A DNA stretch of 64,000 bases. Origin: Owenia fusiformis. Taxonomy: Eukaryota; Annelida; Polychaeta; Sabellida; Oweniidae. The notes beneath the pieces were generated by a model, which was given only the letters and a program-made list of their open reading frames with translations, was not told the origin of the DNA and did no database searches. Numbering within the stretch: position 1 is the stretch's first letter; each line of letters opens with the position of its first letter. Both the position numbers and the translations under genes were made by a program. Positions 25,501 through 38,600 of this stretch are shown here, one piece after another. Where the stretch lies: contig CAIIXF020000001.1 in assembly GCA_903813345.2 (NCBI GenBank), positions 41,263,366-41,327,365 of the forward strand, written 5' to 3'.

Positions 25501-28500
25501 ATATCCTAGGAAATGGTTGATAATGAGACAGAATGGAAGTTTGCAGATATGGAGGACAAAGACATTAAAGAAGTTCAGTTAACCATTGGTCAGTTCAAAG
25601 TGTGGCTCCCAGTCTGCTGTGTTATGATCTCTAGCCACCCTTACCTCACTGTAATGAAAGATTGTCTCTCAAGGTAATAACTTTTTGATTTTTACTCACT
25701 CATTGTTTATATTGGGATATATTGCATACACTCGCTTACACATCTACCCCTTTACCCATTTTCTCACACATGAACATTCCAGCATTCATAACAATCACCT
25801 TTCACTCAGTTAAACACCTACCAACACGAAGCCATGCACTCAATTTTCCCACACTTGGTCATACACTCAGTATAATCACTCATTAATTCCAAGACTTGAT
25901 CATTTACCCACAGTTAATTCATTCAAACATCCAATCATCTAGTATCTACCCACACATTCAGTCAACCAATAAGGCATCCATTCATTGACTTATCACTCAA
26001 GAATATGTACACCTACATAACACCAGATAAGTACTATAAAACACATTGTTTTTGTTTACAGACTTTTATTTAGAAAACCAACTTTGACCTTCTCAAGGTC
26101 AAGAAGGTCTTTTTTCAACTTGCTTCAAATTGACCAATTTTTTTTCAAAATCATCTACAAGTTATCAGAAGTTCAAATCTGACTAAAGATTTGACCTTCA
26201 ATGACCTTCTCAAGGTCAAAAAAGGTCAAAAGGTTTTTTTTCAAATTGCTTCAAATGCTTGAAATTTTTTTCAAAATCATCTACTAGTTCTCAAATGTTC
26301 AAATCTGACTATAGATTTGAGATTTGACCTTCAATGGCCTGCTCAAGGTCAAAAGATTTGACCTTTGATGACCTTCTTTAGGTCAAAAAGGTCTTTTTTC
26401 AACTTACTTTAAATTCTCTACAAGTTCTCTGAAATCTAACTTAGATTTGAGATTTTACCTTCAATGACCTTCTCAAGGTCAAAAAGCGTCATTTCTCCAC
26501 TTGCTTCAAATTGACCAATTTTTTTTACAAAATCATCTACAAATTCTCAGAAATTCAAGTCTGACTGAAATTGAACTCATAATATTGTGAGCAACTAGGT
26601 GGAGACATTTTGTCATGTTAATGTCTTGTATATTATTGCAGCTTAGTGCAGTTGATAAAGCAAGATCATGAAGAGATGAACACATTCTTGAAGGACTATA
26701 CCCGCCAGTTGACCATGACCCCAGTGCCCCCTGCTGGCATGATCTCTATAGTGAGTAAAGTATCGTGAAACAATTGGCAAAATGGCATTTTTACCAGGTA
26801 TTTCAGCCCCGTAGCCAGAGGGGTTCGATGTGTGCGAGGGAACCCCCCCCCCCTCACTTGGCCAAAAATTCTTTCAAAATCATGGAGTTTTTCGCCATTC
26901 TGAGCACTTTTTAAGTGATTTTGGCCATTTTTGGACCAAAATTGTCAAAAGTGAACCCCCTGGAATGTTTCAAAAATTGAATCCCCCTTGGCAAATCATG
27001 GCTACGGGCCTGTATTTTTAGCTCACATGGTGTTCATGAACAATTTTGAGACGAATGAAAACCGCCATTCATCTGAACCAATGCTCATATCCGTTTTATG
27101 GGAGTCCATACTGGTTAACACAATTAGTCCTGGTTAACCTCTTTTTAGAGCTATCACATTTTTTATAATAAGTAAAATAAATTAGGTAATAATTAGTAGT
27201 TACCAATTTCACTACTAAATGGCTTATTCAGGTCTGATAATATGGCAAACAATGCAGATCATGCAGACATAGAAAAACATACAGGCTTTAGCAAAATGGG
27301 AACACACAAATAGTCTGTGTGTATTTCCAGTTAGAATTTAGGAAATACAATTATGCAAACTGGAATTAATATGAGTCATACAGTATTCACAAAGTTTTCA
27401 CCTTTTATGATTTCAGAATTTCAGTTTATACCAACTGACAATCAATCTCCACTCCTCAGACCACCCTGATAGAAATGTGATAGACATTCCTCTGAACATT
27501 CCATTCCTCTCATTCACCATGGAGAACCTGCTGAAGATCATTGCCTGCATGTTAACCCAACAGAGGATCGTCTTCATGTCAACTAGCTATGCAATACTCA
27601 CTATTGTCATGGAGGTAAGGTATTGTTCATTTTATATGCCCATAGTGTCAGAATTTTTTTTATGGCTGATCCCTCCCTCAAAGCTGCAACAGACTTTCAA
27701 TAGTTGTAATGATAGTTGTAAACATTCTTCTTAAAGTTGCAAACATCTATCAATGTTAGGCCAAACTATATTTGTAAATATCTTTTATTTTCAGCAAAAT
27801 TCCCCGGCTCATTTGAATAAATACATATGTACATGTATTAAATAAAAAGATATTACCATTTAATATAGTACTAAAATATTGGCATTTAATCAAACAATAA
27901 TGATTGGTTTATTTCCAGAGTTTTCTCAACTTTATTCATCCATTTGAATGGCAGCATCCTTATGTCCCCATCTTGCCTAGTAGGCTGTTAGAACTAGTAG
28001 ATGCCCCTGGAACATTCCTAATGGGCTGCCATGCTGAACACAGACCAGATATTGAACAGGTATGTGACCTAGTGTTGACTGTTGTGGAAAAAGCAAATAA
28101 AGTTATATTTTCTGATTACACCCCTCCTACCCCATATAAGGGGAGGTAAATAAAATACTGTACAGGGGTTTCACTAGAATTTCTCACAACAGGCTAAATA
28201 AATGAAAACAACTGGCTTAATGGAAATCGTAAATCTAACATGGAAAAGTTGAAAAGTCCCTAAAAACAACAGGCGATTTTTTGAAAACAACTGGTGAAAA
28301 TCGCCCGTTGCCTGCTGCTAATGAAACCCCTGCTGTAATAGTCATGTACGAGTATTATCTATATCTTTATAAAATACCTATGATGATGTATAGTGCAAAG
28401 TATACACAAGACAGCGGGCCAATATAAGTTTTGAAAAGCCCGCGCCCGCTAACTTTCTGATTGGTCAAGGCACCGACGTCATAACCAATCAATCGAAGAT

Positions 28501-29619
28501 AAAACTGCGCGAGCAATTTTTCTAAACTCATTTCAATCATTTTCAAACCATTTGTTTGTCAATTCTATAAGAAAACTGTACTCTCTGACCAGTCTACATC
28601 ATCATAGGTATAAATCGTTTATGTCACTATCGTGGCACATATGCCCTCGGTTCTCAGAGATCAATGTCCCTCCCAAGGTCGGGCCATATATCACTGAGAC
28701 CTTGGGCATATATGCCGCGATAGTGACATAACCTCTAAATATCTCTCTTGATTTTGTCTGACTAGGTGGATGGTATAGTGATAGTAGACATAGACAGTGG
28801 CCAAGTGGAGGTGTCTGACAGCCTGTATATTCCTAGTCTACCCTCTGAGCCAGTCTCTATGTTCCGCACTGCAACACAGCGCATCATGCCTAACTTTGAT
28901 CTCATTCTTATTAACAGGTAACATGTTCAATTAATACAAAAATTGATGTTTGTTTGAGAGTGTTACATTTTTTGCATTCATAAATATGTAAGTCCATCAA
29001 AAAACCTTTGAACAGGTCCTTCCTATGAAGAAAATTTCTGCGAAGCAGTGAATTAGAAAATACAATAGAAAGAATTTGGTTAAAAATACACTGCTCAGTC
29101 AATTAATCAATCAATAGATCAATGTTTCAATCAATCACCAAGGAATTTTACCTTTGCATTTACATAGTTTGATTATTTGCTTATTGCAGTACAAGCTGTC
29201 TGAGTCTAGAAGAAGTACGCTTAGAAAGAAGAAGGCTAACAGAAATGTTTAACAGATTTGTTACTGCATCCTTCATGGAGCTCATGGTGAACTTATTTAG
29301 GTAAAAATATGATCACATTTTCAATAGAATCAATATAATAGAATATAATATAATATTGTAAGGGATATGTGTATCTTTTGTATACGTATATTCATGTATA
29401 CTTTTTGTTGGTGTGTTTTAAAGTACTCTGTGATCTTTCCCCTCATGCCACTTGTGCTTGTTTCAAAATGAATAACATTTAAAATTTCATGGAAGTTTAA
29501 TTTTGCTTTAAAGGGATGTGCTTACCAATATAAAGGTGATAAAGGCAGACAAGAGGTACTTCAACAAGGAAAACTTCCTGGAATCTCAGCTGCCAGGTGA
29601 TACTCCATTTTATGAACAG
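22541..29619 (+). CDS. DENND3: DENND3-type gene, DENN module (exons 1-11)
   Basis: This block encodes residues 1-517. Diagnostic stretches are HAFCFPDYAYVHKRQRKDR (uDENN), YQLTINLHSSDHPDRNV and LLKIIACMLTQQRIVFMS (cDENN core), FIHPFEWQHPYVPILPSRLL and GTFLMGCH (cDENN end), and RFVTASFMELMVNLFRDVL with FLESQLPGDTPFYEQ (dDENN). In the family these three parts form the Rab-binding exchange unit. A Ser/Arg-rich stretch around residues 90-125 (RRSTMRSRRMS) precedes the uDENN core and may be a phosphorylated insert. Confidence 0.88.
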
Positions 29620-32600
29620 GTACATTACTTGTGTTTTTACTATTGGATGGCAGTGAAACTCAATGAGTTAAATACAGTTAAACCTGTGTAAGTGGAACAC
29701 CTTTGGTACCTCAAAATATATTTCACCTCGGAGGTGTTCCACTTACAGAGGTTCAATTTACAGGTTTTACCATACCTCTCTGATAATATCCCCTTATTCT
29801 TAAAGATTCACTGTTTTTGGTGAATTTGTTAATTTTAAATTGATGTTTTTGCTATTGATGTCTTTACATGTAGAGTCTGCTATTATTACTTATTGAACTC
29901 TTGCAGTTAACCCTTATACTATCTACATGTTATAAAGACAATATCCATTCCATGACAACATATTTTGGCAATTTAGCAATAGCTCCAACAGTTTTGATTT
30001 TTTATTGGTTAATTATATTTATTTATATTTATTGTAATCATTAATATTTCCATGGGATTTCAACAGAGCTTTAACTGCCACTGGATGGGCAATATCTTTA
30101 AGCAACAAACTTAAGATTAATTTCTAGTTTCATGTTTATAATTATTACTCAGGCGACGGCAGTACCTTTTGTTTAAAAATCATGGAAAGCACGTTGTTGT
30201 ATGTCAGATCATTTTATTTTACTAAAATATTTTTGGGCTTACCCCTTTATGGCGATTGTACTTATTTTGTTACAATTTGACACAATTTGGATTCAGTTTT
30301 AAAAGAGACTATATATTCTTGGTATCATCTTGTTACCTTATAATGTAAACACCCCAATTTTAGATGTCCCTCTGGCCTGCAACATACTCGTTTCCCAGTT
30401 TGATTTTCAATCACACTGGCATCAGTGGACAACTTTTCTATCCGAAAAACAAACAAATCATCTGATTGGTGCACATTAAATCCAGCGCACAATCAGATGA
30501 TTTGTTTGTTTTACTCTAAGATCTCATTGGTCAGGCTCCTTTTAAAGGAGTTATTGGCCCTTAATTGACTACTAATGAGGTTGACTGCTCACCTTCTATT
30601 TACCTAATACATAAGAATTAGCATAATGTTGGCTGGATAAGATGATATCTCATTCATCAGAATCCTCAATCTATGACAAATTAAGAGGCTTTTGTGCAGA
30701 AATTTTAGCCTGATATTCCAAGGTATGAAAACATCATATCTTGGAAATCCAAGATGGGCCTGCAAAGTGAGCATTACTGTGGTTTGTCCAAGTAGTGTCA
30801 GTTTTTAGAGTTTCTTTATTGTTCTCATAGAGAACAGATATACTTTCACTGTAATTTATATATTAAACTCTTGCCATTTTCCATTTTTGAGACCTGGGTT
30901 CATGTTTTCATCACTTATATCAGTTTTTGGGTTACTGTCATCATTTGTGAATTTCACACCAAGGCGGTCAGCAGTACTGTAGTTAGGATTGTCTACAACC
31001 AATTGTCCTGGAACTTTCAATGCTCTGAAACAAATAGTTTGATTTAAAGTTTATTTTTTGAGTCTACCTATCATATTCAACACAAGCCAATCATGTTATT
31101 AACATGCTATTTCATGATAAATAAATTCATGTAAATTCATATATTTCATTTCATGAAAATTTGAAGATTTTTCTTAAAACACGAGAGTGGGGCCCCCGAA
31201 AGTTTGTTTCAGTGTAATCATTAACTGTTATTATCCCATCGAACGAAGTTCGGAGGGATATAGGGAACGCCTCCGTCCGTCCGTACGTACGTACGTCCAT
31301 CCGTACGTACGTCCGTCCGTCCGTACGTACGTCCGTCTGTCCGTCCGTCCGTCCGGGCAATAATTCAAATACCGTTGGCCCGATTTTGTTCATATATTTT
31401 GTACACATATACCTTATGGGGGTAGAAGTTCTGCTCGAAAGCCGATTTTCAAAATGGCCGCTCATTTTAAAATGGCGGCCATTTTAGTGTCGATTTTACA
31501 GTAATTTAGGTGCAATATGTAAAACTGTTATAGCAATATGTTTTAAATGTAAAAAAATTATAAAGGACATTAATAATGCTACAAATGTACATATTAAAAA
31601 AGCACATGGCAGCCATCTTGAAAAATGGTGGCCTTTACTCGTCATTTTACGATTTTTGCTATAACTCAAAAAATAGTGGAGCGATTTTGTTCATATTTGG
31701 TATGTGAATACTATAAGCATTGTACACTGTCTTAAGACACTTTTGGTAGAAGGCGGCCAGGCCGCCATTTTAACGTTTTTTACTATTATTATCGAAAAGT
31801 AGTAGAGCAATTTTGTTCATATTTGGTATGTGAATACTATAAGCATGGCACACTGTCTATTTCTAATGACAGTTTTGGTAGAAGGTGGCCATTTTGAAAA
31901 ATGGCCGCCATTTTAACGTATTTTACTATAACTCAAAAAGTAGTGGAGCGATTTTGTTCATATTTGATATGTGAATACTTTAAGAATGGCACATTTTCTA
32001 ATAAAACTTTGGGGAGTAGTTGGCCATTTTGAAAAATGGCCACCATTTTTATGTGTGTTATTTTACAAGTACGTGTGCGATTTTTCAAAAATTTTAGAGG
32101 TGGCTACTGAAAAGCATATTGTTTCTTCTGATGACAACTTGGCTAGTGAGCAACCATTTTGAAAATGGTGGCCTTTCTTATGTGTGTTGTTTTATGATAT
32201 TTGCTATTCGTTTGTAAAAATGCCAGCCATTTCTGTTCGATGGGATTCGCTACGCTTTGGCGTTGCCATTGTTCTGGTTCAACATGATAATTAAAAATCC
32301 ATTCTACCTCTTCTTGCGATAGAAATGTGTGACAACACCAGCGGCAATCAATATAATGCCAACGCTACCAATTGTCACTCCTAAGATTAAAGCTAGCTGC
32401 TCTTGTTTTTTCGCCTCCTCTTCCTTTGAGCTCTGGCCCCCTGGTGAAACAGCACCTGTGATATATTATGAAACATACAGTGTGAGTGTGTAAAAAACCT
32501 GTGTGGTGCATAAAATGTTAACATCTGCATTAATATCTTATAAAAGGTTCACTATGGTAGGCCTATTTACAGGAATAAATTGTAGGGAATATTAAAGAAG

Positions 32601-35600
32601 TTTCAGTCTACTAGTATATAGAATGAGATTTTTAAAAGAATTTTAAAAAAAAGATGTAGTGTAACAAATTTTTCCATGGTCAATGAATGCCATATTCCAC
32701 CTTGTTTTAAGTTTCAACTGTGTATTTTTTTTTCTCAATATGAAAAACTTGCTACTCCAATCCACAACATCATTTTGCAGCACTGTACAGCATTGTAAAC
32801 AGTACTGAGCACTGCCCTGTTTTTATAGCACTGTGCAGCACTGTTTAGTAAACAGCACTGCTCTGCACTTTTTCATTAACAGTGCTTACAGTTCTGTTTG
32901 AGATAGTAGTAGAGGTAGTAGTAGACTCATTTACTCCATAAGTGTACAACCTGCCACATATATTTGCTAACTAGTAATATTTGGAGGCTTTTTCATGTGA
33001 TTCTAGAAATTATTGTAGATTCCTTATTCCTGAACATTCACAATACAGATTTGCAAATGCATCACAACAGAGAACAGGTTTTTGTGAATCACACACACGA
33101 ATTGAATCTATTATTGAACTTGACACAACATTGACACAAAGGGAAGGATATTGCCAATGAAAAGGACCAAAAAAGTTTTTTTACCCTGCAGCAAATCAAA
33201 TCACAAATAATACAAATAATCTTTAAGACACTTGTTATCTATTTTAATCGTGTCATTTGAAATTATTTATTGATCACATAATTGTCAAATAAAAAGTAAT
33301 AAACAGATGTACATTTTTCTGAAATGCTAAAATCTTAGGTCTTGTTAATGGTACAAATGGTCAAATTGCAAGTGCATCACAAATGCAGAAGCAAATGGCC
33401 AATGATGAGGCCTCAGATCTCTTCTTTATAATATTCAAAATGTTGATATTGCACTTTTGTAAAACGAGCTGAATTTTGTAAAAAGGCCATGAAAACAATA
33501 TTTTCCAAAAACAACCCTACTTGTGTCCTCATTCGCCAGTGTAGTCATGTTCATGTCTCGTATCCAGTGTATTATTCTTACCTGTGTTACTTGTAGTCTT
33601 TGTCGAGGAGAACCTGTTGTTAGTTGATTGAGTGACTCCACTATTTGTCCCAGGCCTTCTAGTTGTGACAGGAATGGCATCTTATTTGAACAAAAATTCA
33701 AACAGAAATGTTATGTTTATGATGTGAATAAAATGTTAATTGTGATTCTATTAAATTTTTGCCAACCTTCACTTTTATTAAGAAGAAATATTCATTCTTT
33801 TCAATTTTGATTTATTTGAGGATTCAATTTGTCAAATGTCATTTTGAAATAAAATATGACATTTAAAAGATAAGAGTTGGCAATTGGCACTGACGAAAGC
33901 AATTTCTAGCCCACTCCTGAATAAAGTCGGCTACAAGATTGAGTAACGTTTGTGCTTGGCTTTAAGATGATTCTAAATATCTGGTATGGGAGTTTCTCAC
34001 ACAGATATATTGCATTGATACTTGAAATCATGGGCTTTCAACTAGAAAGCCCATGTTGAAATGCAGTAGTGCTTTTTTAATGTTTCTTGTACAAAATAAC
34101 AGTTTCTTACCAAACATACATATGAATGATTTCTCATTCAACAGACATTGACAACAGGCATCATGCCATAGTCCATTGTCAGTGAGATATATCTCCACAC
34201 ACTCCTCATCTAAGGCTATATTATTATTGTCTGGTTGACCAGCACTCCATGCTGTGAAAGTGACATCTTCCCCAGTTGTCCAAACCCATACTCCATCAGT
34301 TCCACGCCTATGGGCCCCAATCCAAACAAGATTTGTAACCCGGGTCAGTGAACGTAAAGATGAAACCAGGAAGTCTTGTGTCTGTTGGTTGCCTACTTTT
34401 GCAAGTGTACCACCTGCAGCTTGGCAGTAGTCCCTGGCATTTGTCCATAACTTTGCAGTCTCAACAAATTGGTAACATTTGGCATCCATGTACTTCACTG
34501 GCAAGCCCAAATTATTTACCCTTTGAGAACATCTTGGGTCCTTAACTGCATGTAAAATATAAATGTAAAGCTGTATATTATGACCAAAGTGATATTGATT
34601 TAGCGTTGAAGTATTAATTTCATGTCATATCCAATTGCATGAGAGAAACTGACTGTCCATTGATTTTTGTATATAATTCATCTACAGTATCTGGAAACCG
34701 ATGCATATTGGTCATAAGAGATCAAGACAGGAAGGCATATGCCATGGTTATTTCAAGCAAATGACAACTAATTTAAGAATATATTTTGTTTGAGTGAGTT
34801 TGTTATTCATTGTTTTTTCACCAATACATTGTCATAGAAGAGAGATAGTGCATATTGCAATTACCTGGTGTGGTAGGTGGGGGAGTTGGTAAACCAGTTG
34901 TAGTGGACATTCCTGGGATATAAGCATCTGCAAAGAAAAAAATTCATTATGATACCAGATCCAAATCTTTGAGTCAGGATTTGTTATTTGTGCATGCTTC
35001 CAAAATGGTGATTTACATAATCTTGAGTTATACAAGTAGTGGAGGGATCATTTTGAAAATTCATACATTTAATATTTTCTATTCGACTTAAATAACTTTT
35101 GTTATCTTAAAATTATTATAAATCGAAGCTTGTTTTTTTCCATAGCTCTATCGTTTTGCAATAGTTAAAAAGCCTTACTGTACATGCAGATAAATGTCTC
35201 CTTCCCAGGGAAACAATCACAGCAATTATCATGCCAAAGACCATTCTCACTCAGGAACATCTGAGCACATTCTTCCTCATCAACAATGTTTGTGTTATCT
35301 GGTTGTCCAGTGGCCCATGCTGTGTAGACCACTGTGGCACCAGTAGACCATTTCCAAACACCACCTGTTCTCCTTCTATTGGCCCCGATCCACACGATAT
35401 TCTCAGGCCAGTTGAATGAGCGCACGGAGGAAACCAGGAAGTCCTGTGTCTGTTGGTTGTCAATTTGAACTAGATTACCCCCCGCATTATTGCAGAATTC
35501 CTTCGCTACGGGCCAATATTCAATTGTTTCAACAAATTGGTAACATTTGTCACCAAAGAACTTTACCGGCCATTGCATACTTGCAATGTTCTGGGGACAT

Positions 35601-38600
35601 CTAGAGTCAACTGGAGCTACAAACATACAATAGAAAAAGTGTAAACCTGATGATTTCACACTTATAGATGTAGGAATTCACTGCATACAGCCAATATTAG
35701 TGTAATGGATCTGTCAATATATCTTTTTTTATTTATTCTACTGACTCTATACTCACTTGTAGGTTGAGGGTTCGGTCTAGTGACAGTGGTGGCTCCAACT
35801 GGATCTAAAGAATTAATATTAAAGTTAATAGTAACACCTGCATAAAATGCAAGCAAAGAGAAGTTAGCATCTGAAAACATTAGGGACACTATGAGAAAAT
35901 GTAAAAATTGGAACATCAACCAACACTCTGAATACAGTCAATGATATTAAAAATATATTAGGTAAAGCAAAAAAGCAAAAACCTCACACAACAATTGATT
36001 ATGTACAAAATTCTAATATGATATTATCAAGAATAAAAACTTATTATTACCACCTTGCCGGGCCAGTCCTAGGGGTTTTAGTGCTAGTTTAGAAGGCGTT
36101 TATTTTACTATATCGACCTGAGAAATGTGTGACGTCATAGTGGTGGTCCATATGGACCGGTCTAGAATATATTCTGGACCGGCAATTTTCCCTGGGAAAT
36201 TAGATATCGTTCAATGCGTAAGATTTTCTTGCTGTTTCAGTCCTGGTCGTTAACGGTGGTAATAATACTAATAACATCATTTCTGCGAGCGATATAGTGA
36301 AATATTGGACCTTGGGCCTTCGGCCCTTGGTCTAATATTTCACTATATCGCCCTTAGAAATGACGTTATTGTACTAATAACATCATTAAATAACTACATG
36401 TACTGTTGTCAAAAAAGATTGTTTTAATTATTGTGTTATGAGGTTAAAGTAGTGCATTGGATAGCAAGCTTTTTTATACATGTAGATCACCTAAATCTTT
36501 TGAATTATCATATTGGCATTAGACTCACCAAACATGCAGACATATGTCTCTTCATCAGGGAAACAAGCGCAACAGGAATCATGCCAACGTCCATTATCAT
36601 CCAATAGCATCTGAGCACATTCTTCCTCTTCAAATATGTTAGAGTTGTCTGGTTGTCCGTCACCCCATGCTGTGTATCCTAGTCTGGCACCATCAGTCCA
36701 TTTCCATATTCCACCAGTGCTTCTCCTATGGGCTCCAATCCAGACAATTGTCTCAGGCCAGTTGAGGGAGCGTAGCGTTGAAACTAAAAAGTCCTGTGTC
36801 TGTTGGTCATTTATTTGAGCCAAGCGACCCCCGGCATTGTTGCAATAATCACTTGCATCATTCCAATAGAGAAGGCTTTCAACAAACTGATAGCATTGGG
36901 CATTGAAGTATTTCACCTGCCATCCAATATCTATAACATTCTGTGGACATCTTGGATCACCACCTTCAACAGGAAATATCAATTTATCAAGGATTATCTA
37001 TAGTGTCATAGAATTGAACTTACAGTATGTGACTTAAATCTTTGTCCTCTTAAAATATTGGACCTTTAGGAAAGTAAGGTTCTGACATTTTGAAAGTAAT
37101 GCAGTCCCTGAAACTGTATACTGTCTAATTTTGATATGATCTTTCCAATGAAATGGGCTAAAACATTCTATTTCTGCTTTAAATATGATTTTCCAAGATA
37201 AAAAGGGCCTCATATTTTAAACAGAAATAGTCATATGCACTACGCAACAATAAATTTAAACAGAGAATATGTACAGTCTATGTTAGTACAAGTACCAATA
37301 GAAGCAAAAGCAATGATTATGAAGTAAGACATAAAGTAAGGAATTAACAAAGAAAATATGTTAGTACAAGTACCAATAGAAGCAAAAGCAATGATAATGA
37401 AGTAAGACATGCCTCAGGTTTATTGAGGTATTGTCACACATTTACATTATTGTTCTCACCTGCAGTTGGCTGTGGGGTTGGCAAAGTTGTTGCTCCTGGA
37501 TCTGGTGCTGCATCTACAAACAAACATGTTGTCTGAATTGTTTATACACTTCAGCATGAAGATTGGTTCATTATGTAGAAGTTCTCATTGGTCTAAACAT
37601 TGCATGCGGTATGAACTAGAATAAGGCGTCGATGGGAAACATACCATACATGCAGATATATGTCTCCTCATCTGGGAAACAAGCACAGCAAGAATCATGC
37701 CACTTTCCATTATCATCTAGGAGCATTGTTACACACTCTTCCTCTTCAAATATGTTGGAATTATCTGGTTGCCCAGACCCCCAAGCTGTATAAGCAACAT
37801 TCGCACCAGTTGTCCATTTCCATATTCCACCAGTCCTTCTCCTATGGGCTCCAATCCAAACGATTGTCTCAGGCCAGTTAAGCAAGCGGAGAGATGAAAC
37901 AAGGAAATCTTGTGTCTGTTGGTTGTCTATTTGAGCCAAGTGACCTCCAGCATTGTTACACCAATCACTTGCATCATTCCAGTACTTGAGTGTTTCCACA
38001 AATTGATAGCATTTACCATTCAAGTACTTCACTTCCCAATTTAGTCCAGATAGACTTTGTGGACATCTTGGATCAACTGACCCCTTTGCTTCTGTATTTG
38101 CTATAAGAAATAAGAAAGGAATGAAAATGTAAGATTGATGGCATAAAAAATAACATCCAAATTAAAATGAATTATCATACTGAGCTTTAATATCCTAGAT
38201 GCCAGTAGAAATAATCTTGATTTACGTCATTAAAACATGTAAAATTACATCTAGAAATATGGTTTTGAAAAGAGTTTATCAACTTTGAAAATTTAATTTT
38301 CTTTGAAAATGTGACTTCTAGGTCGGGGAGATTCCCCATAGCCCCCATGTTGGAAAATCACAAAAATCGAAATATCTTTTCTTGTGTTGGGTAGATAATA
38401 TTTTCTTTTACTGGACATATTTTAATTTGTTTAACTATCAGATACATAAGGGTATTATGAAAAGTGAACCACTAAAACTGACAAGTATTCAAGTTTAAGG
38501 GAATTTTGTAATACCCTGCCATGTTATTTCCCCCGAATCAGCCACCTGGTGGCGAAACTGGTAACTGCCTACTCGCATCTGAGTAATTGGTGAGTTGGAT

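Noticed and set aside
31273-31354. CRISPR-like array from the regular CCGTACGT repeats
   Set aside because: There are no unique spacers. It is a simple microsatellite in animal DNA.
31151-31465. 104-codon frame with GRTDGQTDVRTDGRT repeats
   Set aside because: It is a translation of the (CCGTACGT)n microsatellite of a repeat element, not a gene.
35231-35604. Plus-strand frames opposite CTLD 3 (and similar ones opposite CTLDs 1, 2 and 4)
   Set aside because: They are antisense shadows of the lectin exons. The minus-strand reading has CTLD motifs and correct splice sites.
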